Virus record (IMG/VR): IMGVR_UViG_3300024520_000238
Span: 1-36,599 of that record
Direction: 5' to 3' (one strand)
DNA from: a virus
Length of the DNA: 36,599 nucleotides
Below are positions 22,792 through 31,139 of this stretch, piece after piece (position 1 is the stretch's first letter; each line of letters begins with the position of its first letter). The notes under the pieces are model-generated. The model was not told the DNA's origin. It saw only the letters and a program-made list of their open reading frames with translations, and made no database searches. A program made the translations under genes and the position numbers.

Positions 22792-23316
22792 ATGGCATCT
22801 AAAGTTAAGTTAAAACTACCAGCTAGCATATGGACTGAAAAGGATACTAAGGTCTTAGCATCTAATACACTAGCAACGATTAAAAGACGTACTTCTAAGG
22901 GACTATCTTCTAATGGTGGTAAGTTTAAAGACTACTCAACTAAGTCCATGTATGTATCCTTTAGAGGTGCTAGACTTAAGCCCAAGGGTGGACGATTGTC
23001 TAGGACTGGCAACTCTGTCTTCTATGCTGGAGGCTATGAGCAATACAAGCATGATTCACGTAAGAGAAGCCGCACAGCAACGAAGGGGCAAAGCGCCGAA
23101 GTAGATCTAGTCTTATCTGGTCAGCTGATGAATAACCTTGTAGTGCTAGAGGCTTCATTAACACGCTTTAGGATTGGCTTAACTAAGCACGTCCAGCATT
23201 ATGGATATGCAGTACATGAAAAGCGTCCATACATCGGACTAACAGATGATGAGATTAACATACTAGTTAATGCTGTATCTTATGATATCTCTGAGAAGCT
23301 GAGGAAAGGGAAATAA
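22792..23316 (+). CDS. Tail completion/virion morphogenesis protein
   Basis: The protein has 174 residues and is basic (KRRTSKGLSSNGGKFKDYSTKSMY...). The end YGYAVHEKRPYIGLTDDEINILVNAV resembles virion-morphogenesis/tail-completion proteins (Mu gpG or HK97 gp10 type). It lies between connector and tail terminator. It shares its stop with the next start (TAATG). Confidence 0.65.
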   Translation: MASKVKLKLPASIWTEKDTKVLASNTLATIKRRTSKGLSSNGGKFKDYSTKSMYVSFRGARLKPKGGRLSRTGNSVFYAGGYEQYKHDSRKRSRTATKGQSAEVDLVLSGQLMNNLVVLEASLTRFRIGLTKHVQHYGYAVHEKRPYIGLTDDEINILVNAVSYDISEKLRKGK

Positions 23317-23780
23317 TGAGTCGAGGCATAATACAATCATTAATAAAACTAAAGGCAATGATAGAAGCGATTGAGCCTAAGACAGATTCTCATAATGGCT
23401 TTGTATGTATCGACGACGGTACCGGCCTGACCTCTCCTTTAAATGCTAGATTTGAAAGTCAGAGACAGTTTGCTTTCGAGCTAACATCTTTAGCGATGGA
23501 TGATGGAAGCGCGGGCCTAAGTGGTCGGAAGCGTGTTAGCGTAGACGTGGTTATTAGATACGCTATTCCTAAAGAGCATGGATTTAGAATGAGGATCATG
23601 ACAGAAGATAGTAGTAAAATGATAGACACTATCAAAGGTCCTCAATACGAGTTTAATATAACCGGCATAATATCAGTAATACCTAATCAAGCTAGAACTG
23701 AAGAAATAACAGATGACATAGGAGAGACCATCGGTCATCTTTTAATCATCCCCTTTGACCTACTTTACTTGGAGGCATAA
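23316..23780 (+). CDS. Tail terminator-like protein
   Basis: The protein has 154 residues and is mixed alpha/beta (FDYEL-like strands: FVCIDDGTGL, SVDVVIRYAIPKEHGF, PFDLLYLEA). Size and position immediately before the tail tube gene match lambda gpU/HK97 gp10-type tail terminators, which cap tail polymerisation. The assignment is contextual. Confidence 0.55.
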   Translation: MSRGIIQSLIKLKAMIEAIEPKTDSHNGFVCIDDGTGLTSPLNARFESQRQFAFELTSLAMDDGSAGLSGRKRVSVDVVIRYAIPKEHGFRMRIMTEDSSKMIDTIKGPQYEFNITGIISVIPNQARTEEITDDIGETIGHLLIIPFDLLYLEA

Positions 23781-23781
23781 A

Positions 23782-25083
23782 ATGAGCGTAACGCATAGAA
23801 GTTTATCAGTAGCGATTGAAACCGTTTATGGATCGTTGTCAACTGTCAACAATCTCCCAGACAATAGTGGCTTGGCTTATGCTTCTATTCCTTGCGAGAG
23901 AGACCCCATCTTAATCTATGGGGACGTAGTTGCGAGTGAGAGAAATGATGCAAGAGATGGCTCTTACTTTTTACCACCTGAGCCAGATACCGTTTGGAGT
24001 GGGGGGAATCGTGTAAGACGCCGTACTGGTCAAGTAAGTCTTAGAGTTGACTTATCAACGATTGGAAGCAGCGCGGCTAATTATAACGCTAATTATTTAG
24101 GGATGCTTTTAGGAGCTGGATTCTTAACACAGCTTAATGGCGTTGCAGGTGTTACAGCATCAAGTGTGACTGATATTAATAATTTTGTAGGAGCGGGATA
24201 CGCTGCCACTGATGTAGGTACTCTAATCTCATCGATTATAAAGGGAGCTGTAGAGTATAGCGCAATCACCGAAGTTGATGGGACAGACATTAGTGTATCT
24301 CCTGCGTTCTCAGCGGGATTTACAGGGACTCCGGCGATTAGAGGTACTCAGACTTGGTATCCCGGATCAAGAGATCTAACAGGCACACGAACTCATTCCC
24401 TTTCCTTTAGAGTCGACGGCGTCAACTTTAGATCATATGCTTATGGCTGTGTATTAGAGTCATTGAGTATCTCCTTAGATAATGGTCGCCTGATGGCTGA
24501 CTTTAATTATCAAGCGGCTTTAATTCAAGATGATCATGGAAATGCAGTAGGACCTTTTGAACCCACATATAATACCGGCGCTCCTGCTTTCTTTAGGAAT
24601 AGCTATGTTGTAATCAGTAGTACATCTCCTAACTCTACCAGTAACGCAACTACAGCTAATACCTTGGGACGCACTTCTTTAGATTGTGAAGACTTCAGTC
24701 TTACGGTAACGAATACACTTACTCCACTCGGAACAAGTCAATCAATTCTAGCAATGTCTGGAATGGAAATAACTGATTTAGACGTAGAGTTGACTTTGAC
24801 TTTATCGACTGTAAACACAAGTATTAATCAAGATTACTTTAACAGAACAGTCCGACAAGTGTTAGTAGGTACAGGCCCCCAAGCCGATGGAGAGGGTTGT
24901 GCGATCATGATACCGGCCGCACAGCTTTCTAATGATCCATCTCAATATGATGTAAGCGGTAATGATATCGTTCGTCAAACCCTTACATATAAGCAAACCA
25001 GATATGCTGGTGATGTAAACAGTGGGGCAGCTTATGAGACAGGCGCCGGTTGCTCACCTTTCCGAATCGCTTTAGGAGTTTAA
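23782..25083 (+). CDS. Major tail tube protein
   Basis: The protein has 433 residues. ATG 23782 has GGAGG upstream; an earlier start at 23755 would overlap the terminator. It is rich in Thr/Ser/Gly and beta strands (VSLRVDLSTIG, LSFRVDGVNFRSYAYGCVLESLSISLDNGRLMADF, DLDVELTLTLSTVNTS). This is long for a tube protein, suggesting an added surface domain. Position before the frameshifted chaperones and tape measure is standard. Confidence 0.72.
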   Translation: MSVTHRSLSVAIETVYGSLSTVNNLPDNSGLAYASIPCERDPILIYGDVVASERNDARDGSYFLPPEPDTVWSGGNRVRRRTGQVSLRVDLSTIGSSAANYNANYLGMLLGAGFLTQLNGVAGVTASSVTDINNFVGAGYAATDVGTLISSIIKGAVEYSAITEVDGTDISVSPAFSAGFTGTPAIRGTQTWYPGSRDLTGTRTHSLSFRVDGVNFRSYAYGCVLESLSISLDNGRLMADFNYQAALIQDDHGNAVGPFEPTYNTGAPAFFRNSYVVISSTSPNSTSNATTANTLGRTSLDCEDFSLTVTNTLTPLGTSQSILAMSGMEITDLDVELTLTLSTVNTSINQDYFNRTVRQVLVGTGPQADGEGCAIMIPAAQLSNDPSQYDVSGNDIVRQTLTYKQTRYAGDVNSGAAYETGAGCSPFRIALGV

Positions 25084-25086
25084 TAA

Positions 25087-25596
25087 ATGGCTTTGCACTT
25101 TCTTACGTCAACAAATCAAACTAAAGAAATCGTCGTCACTTGTGATCCATCTGTCAGCGGCACAGAGGAACAACAAAGAGAATATATAAACACGGGCGAC
25201 TTATCAAAGTTAGACATTAAGGAAGATGCAACTAGATTTATATTAAAGCCACTTGGGCCAGCTGAAAGAGAAAGAGCAGAGATTAGAGCGGGTGCTTTTA
25301 GTAGATCAGAACTGGGTAGACTGCTTTGGATAGAAGCTCCCAACGATTCAAAGAATAAGGCTAGATGGCATCACAAGCTAGATATAGATGAGCGAGAGGC
25401 ACTAGGCTCTTATGAGTCTTACATCTCAAGAGTATATCTAGAGATGATTAGCGAGTCTCTTGTTAGCATCGATGGCAAAGAAGCAAGTATTGAATCAATA
25501 CAAAAGATTAGGCCTGACTCTTTTAGACTATCTACTATAACCGAATTAGTCTTGCATATTCAAAGAATGAGTCTCATAGGTGACGAGGGAAAATAG
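25087..25596 (+). CDS. Tail assembly chaperone, short form (lambda gpG-like)
   Basis: The zero-frame product has 169 residues and ends ...LIGDEGK at TAG 25594. Position between tube and tape measure, size and the downstream slippery site identify it as the gpG-like chaperone that coats the tape measure during tail assembly. It is not a virion component in the known systems. Confidence 0.8.
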   Translation: MALHFLTSTNQTKEIVVTCDPSVSGTEEQQREYINTGDLSKLDIKEDATRFILKPLGPAERERAEIRAGAFSRSELGRLLWIEAPNDSKNKARWHHKLDIDEREALGSYESYISRVYLEMISESLVSIDGKEASIESIQKIRPDSFRLSTITELVLHIQRMSLIGDEGK

Positions 25597-26018
25597 CGCT
25601 AGCCTCCTCGATTTGGCTCCCCTTCACTAGGGGAAGAGGCTGGGATTGTAGCCAATGCAAAACGAACCCTAAGCTAAGAAGGCAGAGGGGGAACTGCGGT
25701 GAAGTCTTTAAACGACAATTACCTCAATCCCAAAACGATAGTGTAGGCGTATTTGTTCCCGGCTATAGAGTCGCGCCCAATAGTGGAGAATCATATAGCG
25801 ATCTTAAAATAAGATCCTGTCCTATTGCTAACATGAATAGAGTTGCATCAATCGTCCAAAACTATAGTAGAATTAAAACAGGCTTAATTAAAATTGATGA
25901 CATTTATCCTAGGCCTACATGTGCTATCATTGAATCATTAGAGATAATAGAATATAATCATTCTCAAATGATGCAGAGACAGCATGACCAAAGCATGATG
26001 GAGGCTCAACATGGCTAA
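25087..26018 (+). CDS. Tail assembly chaperone, long form made by -1 frameshift (gpGT-like)
   Basis: Zero frame to K169 (25593), then a -1 shift on G GGA AAA (25587-25593) opens 141 more codons starting ATA GCG to TAA 26016, giving about 310 residues. The extension carries a cysteine set (GWDCSQCKTNP...GNCGEV) and a helical tail. A two-part stem-loop lies 8 nt downstream. The extension frame has no own strong start and is open throughout, which argues for a frameshift rather than a separate gene. This mirrors lambda G/GT. Confidence 0.85.
25587..25640 (+). other. -1 ribosomal frameshift site: slippery heptamer and stem-loop
   Basis: GGGAAAA at 25587-25593 is in the correct register (G GGA AAA). 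Eight bases later, outer stem GCCTC (25602-25606) pairs with GAGGC (25636-25640), and inner stem TCCCC (25618-25622) with GGGGA (25630-25634). The slip occurs one codon before TAG 25594. Confidence 0.85.
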
Positions 26019-28095
26019 AGGTGGAACAATAGAAATAGATGTTGAGTTATCAGGAGGCCAAGACATCAGACAAGGCTTTGATCAGATCGGGTCAGCTGGT
26101 AAAGCATTGACTGAGACAATGGGCGCGACCAATGAGAAGCTGGGCGAGGGCCTAGCAGGCGTAGGAGAGTCTGTCTTTGGGCTTGCTGATACGTTCGGAG
26201 AGTTAAAGAATGGGATTAAGAACGTTGGTCAGACCGGTGCTAAAGGATTGATTGGATTACTTGGCCCCATCGGGATGGTAGTAACCGCAGGCTTTGCACT
26301 TTATGAATCATTTAGGATGATTAGTGGGGCAGCTCAAGAAGCAGAAGAGAACCAAGCGGCAATGGCTGCGGCGGCTGGTGATCTTCAAAGCAAGCTAGAA
26401 GCATTAAGTGAGAAAGGGATCCAACCGACTGTCAAAGAGCTAGCTGAGTTCTCTAGAGTAACTATAGAGGGACAGTTTGCAAAAGATAAGCTACAGGTCG
26501 GACAAGAGAAGCTGACTAAGACTTTTCAGAAAGCATACGAGATAGAGCTAAAGGTTAATAAACTAAGAGAGCAAGCATCAAAAGGAATTAATGCAAGAGC
26601 GATACTTGACGGACAATTGAAAGAAGCAATAGAAGATTTAAATAAAGCTCGAAAAGCTGAAATAACTAAAATAGAAAAACATCTTAAATTACAAATAGAA
26701 GTTAATAAAAAAATCAAAGCTGGTGAAGAGATATATAAGAAGCATGAAGAGACAAGTGCCGAGTTCTTAAAGTCTAAAATACTAGAGAATGCAGAGATCC
26801 TAAAAGCAATTCAACTAAGAGAAGCTGAGAATAATGAGACCGGCGAGGCTTTAGAGAATAGTAAAATAGAGATAGAGCGTATCAATGAACTCACTAAAGT
26901 AAAAGCCAAAGCTAATGAAGAGAATCAAAAACAGCTTCTAGCACAGAGCAAAGCTCTGGAGGCTGAGATTAAAAAGACTAATCAAGTTGACTTAGCAAAT
27001 GAGACAGCGCAAAGAAAGCGAGATGATAGAGTACTAGAATCTATCAAGAAGCAAGAGGAGGCTAGAGCTAAGAGCCGACAAAGAATAGCAGAATCAAGAA
27101 GAAGGCAGGAAGCTGAAGAACAGCAACGAATACAGAAAGAAAGGCAGGACGAGCTTAGGCGTATTTCTGAGAGTGCTAGAATAAAGCAGTTAATGATTGA
27201 GTCTGAAGAAGACTCGACACTAAAACAAATCAAGTTAGCTAGACATCGATATGAGACTACTAAAGAGCTAGCTAAGAATAATTCAAATCAGCAACTCATT
27301 GCTAGACTTGCATTTGAGAATCAAGTCAAAGCAATCAATAAGCAAGCGATGAATGAGAAGCTAGAAGTCGAAAGAGAACAAGAAGAGAAGCGCAGATCTT
27401 TCGCACTTGAGACCAGAGAATTTAATATACAGCAAATACAAGATGAGACTCAAAGAGACTTAGCTATGTTGAGGATGCAGTATGATGAGCGCTATGAGAT
27501 TGCTAAAAACAACCAAGAACAAACTAACGAACTACAAAGAAGATACACGATAGAAAGACTACAGATCCTGAGTCGTGAGACTAACGCAATGAGATCAAAA
27601 TTTAAAGACATGTTTGCAGACATGGGCCGAGGGTTTGCCGATGCGGCTGTAGGTGCAATGCTGATGGGGGAGTCATTTAAAGACGGCATCGCTTTAGTCT
27701 TACAAGGACTAGCAAGACAAGCCGGAGTGGAAGCACTAATGCAAACAGCAAAGGGTCTCGCCGCTTTAGTCTTATTCCCGGCGGCGGCGTCAAATCACTT
27801 CGCAGCGGCAGGGGCATTTGGTAGCGCGGCACTTGCCGCCGGTGTTGCTTCAAGTGCGATGGGTGGAGGTGGTGGTGGTATTGGTGGAGGTGGTGGTGGG
27901 AGGTTCTCTCCGAGTGGATCGCCTCAGTCCTCTCAAGCTCCTCCGCGAGAAGAGGCAACCGCTTCTAGTATGGTCTTCAATGTCAACTTCTCAGGCGCTG
28001 TAATCTATGATACTAAGAAAGCAGCAGAGCAAGCCATGGCTGATAGAATAACTAGAGTAATGAAATCAAATAGACGTGGATCGCCTAGGAGCTAA
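26011..28095 (+). CDS. Tape measure protein
   Basis: The protein has 694 residues and its start overlaps the frameshift product's end. A hydrophobic segment at ~80-110 (TGAKGLIGLLGPIGMVVTAGFALYESF), a long charged coiled coil at ~130-560, and a hydrophobic C-terminal region (LAALVLFPAAASNHFAAAGAFGSAALAAGVASSAM) then polyglycine are typical. It sets tail length; by the known ~1.5 angstrom per residue rule the tail would be roughly 100 nm, suggesting a siphovirus. Confidence 0.88.
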   Translation: MAKGGTIEIDVELSGGQDIRQGFDQIGSAGKALTETMGATNEKLGEGLAGVGESVFGLADTFGELKNGIKNVGQTGAKGLIGLLGPIGMVVTAGFALYESFRMISGAAQEAEENQAAMAAAAGDLQSKLEALSEKGIQPTVKELAEFSRVTIEGQFAKDKLQVGQEKLTKTFQKAYEIELKVNKLREQASKGINARAILDGQLKEAIEDLNKARKAEITKIEKHLKLQIEVNKKIKAGEEIYKKHEETSAEFLKSKILENAEILKAIQLREAENNETGEALENSKIEIERINELTKVKAKANEENQKQLLAQSKALEAEIKKTNQVDLANETAQRKRDDRVLESIKKQEEARAKSRQRIAESRRRQEAEEQQRIQKERQDELRRISESARIKQLMIESEEDSTLKQIKLARHRYETTKELAKNNSNQQLIARLAFENQVKAINKQAMNEKLEVEREQEEKRRSFALETREFNIQQIQDETQRDLAMLRMQYDERYEIAKNNQEQTNELQRRYTIERLQILSRETNAMRSKFKDMFADMGRGFADAAVGAMLMGESFKDGIALVLQGLARQAGVEALMQTAKGLAALVLFPAAASNHFAAAGAFGSAALAAGVASSAMGGGGGGIGGGGGGRFSPSGSPQSSQAPPREEATASSMVFNVNFSGAVIYDTKKAAEQAMADRITRVMKSNRRGSPRS

Positions 28096-28098
28096 CAA

Positions 28099-29316
28099 AT
28101 GAATCCTTCCCCCTCTCCCAACTTTGCGCTATTAACTAGTGTAGACTTTTCTCAATTTAACGCGAAGCCCTTTAGCAGAGGAGCCACTGCTATTAGTGCA
28201 ACATGGTCTAGTGATTATGAAGACATGATCAGCTTCCTCAACGGCCGAGGTATGGATAATGGTAAAAATTTACCTGACTCCCTGCTCGCTTCATCTAGCT
28301 TTGGAACGAATTGGCACATCGGAATAAATGCAAGTGATAAGATTGAGATAAGCTCCACTCATGCATTCCGGATCAGGTTTGATCCAGCGTCAATCTATGC
28401 TGATGATACCGACGCTCTAGGCATCGGGACGGATTGGGTTTTATACAGTGGATCAGCTACTATTGGGTCACCTCTTCTCTCCTTTAAAGCGACGGCCCCA
28501 TCAGATTGGATTAGAGGTGAGGTTATAGCATTCTCATATGAGATTGAAGAAGTGGGGTCCGGTAGTGGTGCCTTTCTGTTTAACTTCTCTGGGGGGGTAC
28601 AAGACTTAATAGTAGCTTGTCGCGAGCGGGGGAATGGTGATATTGATGACTTGAATATAGCAACTCTGGAAGGAGCTGACATTGCGGCGACGAGTGGAGA
28701 TACTCGATGGTATATCAATAATAATGGCCATGTTGTAAACTCGAGCATCGGCATAACAGCACTAACATGGAACTCTTCAGCCTTGGACATGAGAAACTTT
28801 TTAGGATTCACAGGAGACGAGTCAAGCGTTTATGTTAATGGATATACAGTACTAACGGCAACACACCCATGCAATACTATCCTAGTGCCATCTAGACCAT
28901 ACCAACAAAACCATGTAGGCACCGAGAATGTATCACAGTCTAAAAGACGTATTGGAGGTGGTTATACTAGCAACTATATTGGCACTTATAGAACCACAAT
29001 ATTAGGCTTTGATGTAGATGCTAATTTAGACCTGATAGACTTATATCAACACTTCATCTATAAGTTTTTTAATTATGCCAGTACCGGCGAAAGAATTAAC
29101 TTCTATCAAGTCTGGGGAGACTCAAGAAGAATGTTAATCACTGGAGATGTCTTATCTAGTCAGCCTGCTCATGATCTTATTTATACTTCATCTCGTAACG
29201 GATTCGAGGGTCGTATCAGAGCCTGTATGATTTCAAAGCAGTTAGATTTGGCTTTTCCTCGCAACCTTAGAAGACGTGTACCTGTGACTATTAGAATGGA
29301 GCATCTCAATGAGTAA
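28099..29316 (+). CDS. Distal tail protein-like
   Basis: The protein has 405 residues and lies directly after the tape measure. It is beta-rich with no membrane segment (FSRGATAISATWSSDYEDMISFLNGRG...FRIRFDPASIYADDTDALGIGTDW). The C-terminal FNYASTGERINFYQVWGDSRRMLITGDVLSS...RIRACM is compatible with a tail-tip adaptor. The first of four consecutive tail-tip genes. Family not firmly recognised. Confidence 0.5.
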   Translation: MNPSPSPNFALLTSVDFSQFNAKPFSRGATAISATWSSDYEDMISFLNGRGMDNGKNLPDSLLASSSFGTNWHIGINASDKIEISSTHAFRIRFDPASIYADDTDALGIGTDWVLYSGSATIGSPLLSFKATAPSDWIRGEVIAFSYEIEEVGSGSGAFLFNFSGGVQDLIVACRERGNGDIDDLNIATLEGADIAATSGDTRWYINNNGHVVNSSIGITALTWNSSALDMRNFLGFTGDESSVYVNGYTVLTATHPCNTILVPSRPYQQNHVGTENVSQSKRRIGGGYTSNYIGTYRTTILGFDVDANLDLIDLYQHFIYKFFNYASTGERINFYQVWGDSRRMLITGDVLSSQPAHDLIYTSSRNGFEGRIRACMISKQLDLAFPRNLRRRVPVTIRMEHLNE

Positions 29317-30424
29317 TTCCTATGATGCATCTAATATACTAGCTGACCCAAGCGGCACAGTCGCGGGCAAAGATATAATATTTACAACACCGGACCGGAT
29401 GGCTCAATCTATCAATTATAGCTTTGCCGCCGGGGGTTGTCATAATGTTTTAAGTCAAGCCTATGCTGATACTGTATTCGTTCAGGACTCGACTAGTTTT
29501 GTAGAGATGAGTCAATGGCGCATTCCTTTAGTGTCTCTTGAGCATACTGAGCTTGAGGTCGTAATCAACTATAAACTAGATGGAGTGTCAACGGCCTGCA
29601 ATGCAACGCTGACTTTAGATATCGGTGCTAGCTCTTCAAGCGTGACTATCAATTTACCCACATCGACTAATAACATAGTCAATGATTCAATTAATATAAC
29701 AATGCCAGCTAGTAATGAGTATTATGGAACTTTAACTATAGAGGTTCAAGCCGATAGCACGACCGCAGAAGTACAAGTCTTTAGCTTGATGGCATCTTGG
29801 AAGCGTATAAATAGTCCAATTTCAGCAGGTCAAAAGAATCAGTATTTAACGACTGAAAATTTTAGGCCGTTTGGCACTGTTAGAACTAATGCAGATAATG
29901 CTTTAACTTCAAGATTTGCTCATAACATGATTGATGATATTGTAATCTTAAGAACTAGATACAAGTCTTATTTGACGTGGTCCGGCGTTTATGCTCCATC
30001 TTCAAGCAGTGCCTTAACTGACGCGGCGGCTAGTGCCGTGTATGTTGGCACAGGTCACATCGATAATCTCATAGGGTTCCCCATGCTGCCGAACGGATGG
30101 GAGGAGCTAACAGGTAACAAATTAGAGTTACATGTTAGAGCTATAGGAGATGTGACCTTTGATTTCATGGGCAATGAGATTATTATAAACCAAGCTACTA
30201 GCTTTACAGTTGGGTGGTCTATCTTTACATTGGAAATTGATAATGCTGATCTATCAAATATAGGTGATTTAAACTTACCTTATTATCAAGCGACAGTAGA
30301 TAACACCTCACAAAACTATGGGAATCTAGCTGGTTATCTGCCGTCTCCATTCACCACTAGATTCCCGGTGGTGAACAGTGGGAATAGTGGAGCTATTTTA
30401 TCATTATCATTGATGGGGGTTTGA
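29309..30424 (+). CDS. Tail-tip protein
   Basis: The protein has 371 residues and overlaps the previous gene by 8 bp. It is Ser/Thr/Asn-rich and beta-rich, with lectin-like or carbohydrate-binding look (LELHVRAIGDVTFDFMGNEIIINQATSFTVGWSIFTLEIDNADL). Located in the tail-tip cluster. Function is inferred only from position. Confidence 0.5.
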   Translation: MSNSYDASNILADPSGTVAGKDIIFTTPDRMAQSINYSFAAGGCHNVLSQAYADTVFVQDSTSFVEMSQWRIPLVSLEHTELEVVINYKLDGVSTACNATLTLDIGASSSSVTINLPTSTNNIVNDSINITMPASNEYYGTLTIEVQADSTTAEVQVFSLMASWKRINSPISAGQKNQYLTTENFRPFGTVRTNADNALTSRFAHNMIDDIVILRTRYKSYLTWSGVYAPSSSSALTDAAASAVYVGTGHIDNLIGFPMLPNGWEELTGNKLELHVRAIGDVTFDFMGNEIIINQATSFTVGWSIFTLEIDNADLSNIGDLNLPYYQATVDNTSQNYGNLAGYLPSPFTTRFPVVNSGNSGAILSLSLMGV

Positions 30425-30425
30425 T

Positions 30426-31139
30426 ATGCTGATACAGACAGCTTACAATCTATTACCAAATAAGAAGTCCTGTAATAATGGGGCTGTATTGTTTGGGTCT
30501 TCAGTATCATCTATGTCAATGTCGTTATCACAGTTAAGTCATGTTAAGATGTTAGGGCATGCAAACTATAGCATAATGAGATCATGTTATAATGAATTCC
30601 TATTTGCCGGAGGTCCTGATCAAATAAACACTAGGATTAGCGCCTCATCAGGCGGGATACACAAAGGCTTTGCTGAGTCTCATAAGTTAATGTATCAATC
30701 TACTTTATTATCAAGATGGTTATGTATATTAGTCGGATATGAGAGCGGGGCCAATAGTCGAGACTCTGCAAACCCAGCCTACTCTCCACAGATAGATGTT
30801 AAATTAAACTTACTGCATGATTCAGGATCTGGCTATGCTGATGTGGGGACTTTCGATGAGGGCATAAGGTTAGATGCTGTTGATGCCTTGCGTCAGTCTT
30901 CTTATGCTAGTAGTGACTTCTCGGGACAGTTTGTCGCAAGTAGTGGGATCACGATACCAAGCGCTGCTCCTACCAATGTCAGCCCAGTCCCTCCGAGACC
31001 TCTATACATTCCTGAAGACAAAGTACTCGGAGGGACTCTATACACCGTGAGAGGTGGGATGATTAATATTGTTGTATCTTGTTTGGATTGTAAACTAAGA
31101 TCATTAACAGTATTTGATATCTATGAGGCTGACTTATGA
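30426..31139 (+). CDS. Tail-tip protein
   Basis: The protein has 237 residues, starting 1 bp after the previous stop and overlapping the hub gene by 4 bp (ATGA). Ser/Gly-rich beta-type sequence (NNGAVLFGSSVSSMSMSLSQLSHVKMLGHANYSIM...). The close packing implies co-translation with the hub. No family recognised. Confidence 0.5.
   Translation: MLIQTAYNLLPNKKSCNNGAVLFGSSVSSMSMSLSQLSHVKMLGHANYSIMRSCYNEFLFAGGPDQINTRISASSGGIHKGFAESHKLMYQSTLLSRWLCILVGYESGANSRDSANPAYSPQIDVKLNLLHDSGSGYADVGTFDEGIRLDAVDALRQSSYASSDFSGQFVASSGITIPSAAPTNVSPVPPRPLYIPEDKVLGGTLYTVRGGMINIVVSCLDCKLRSLTVFDIYEADL

Noticed and set aside
25833-26018. Separate 61-residue gene starting at 25833
   Set aside because: It lacks a ribosome binding site and is the in-frame end of the -1 frameshift extension.
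27677-27958. Minus-strand ORF rich in His/Pro/Leu
   Set aside because: It is a shadow of the glycine-rich end of the tape measure gene.
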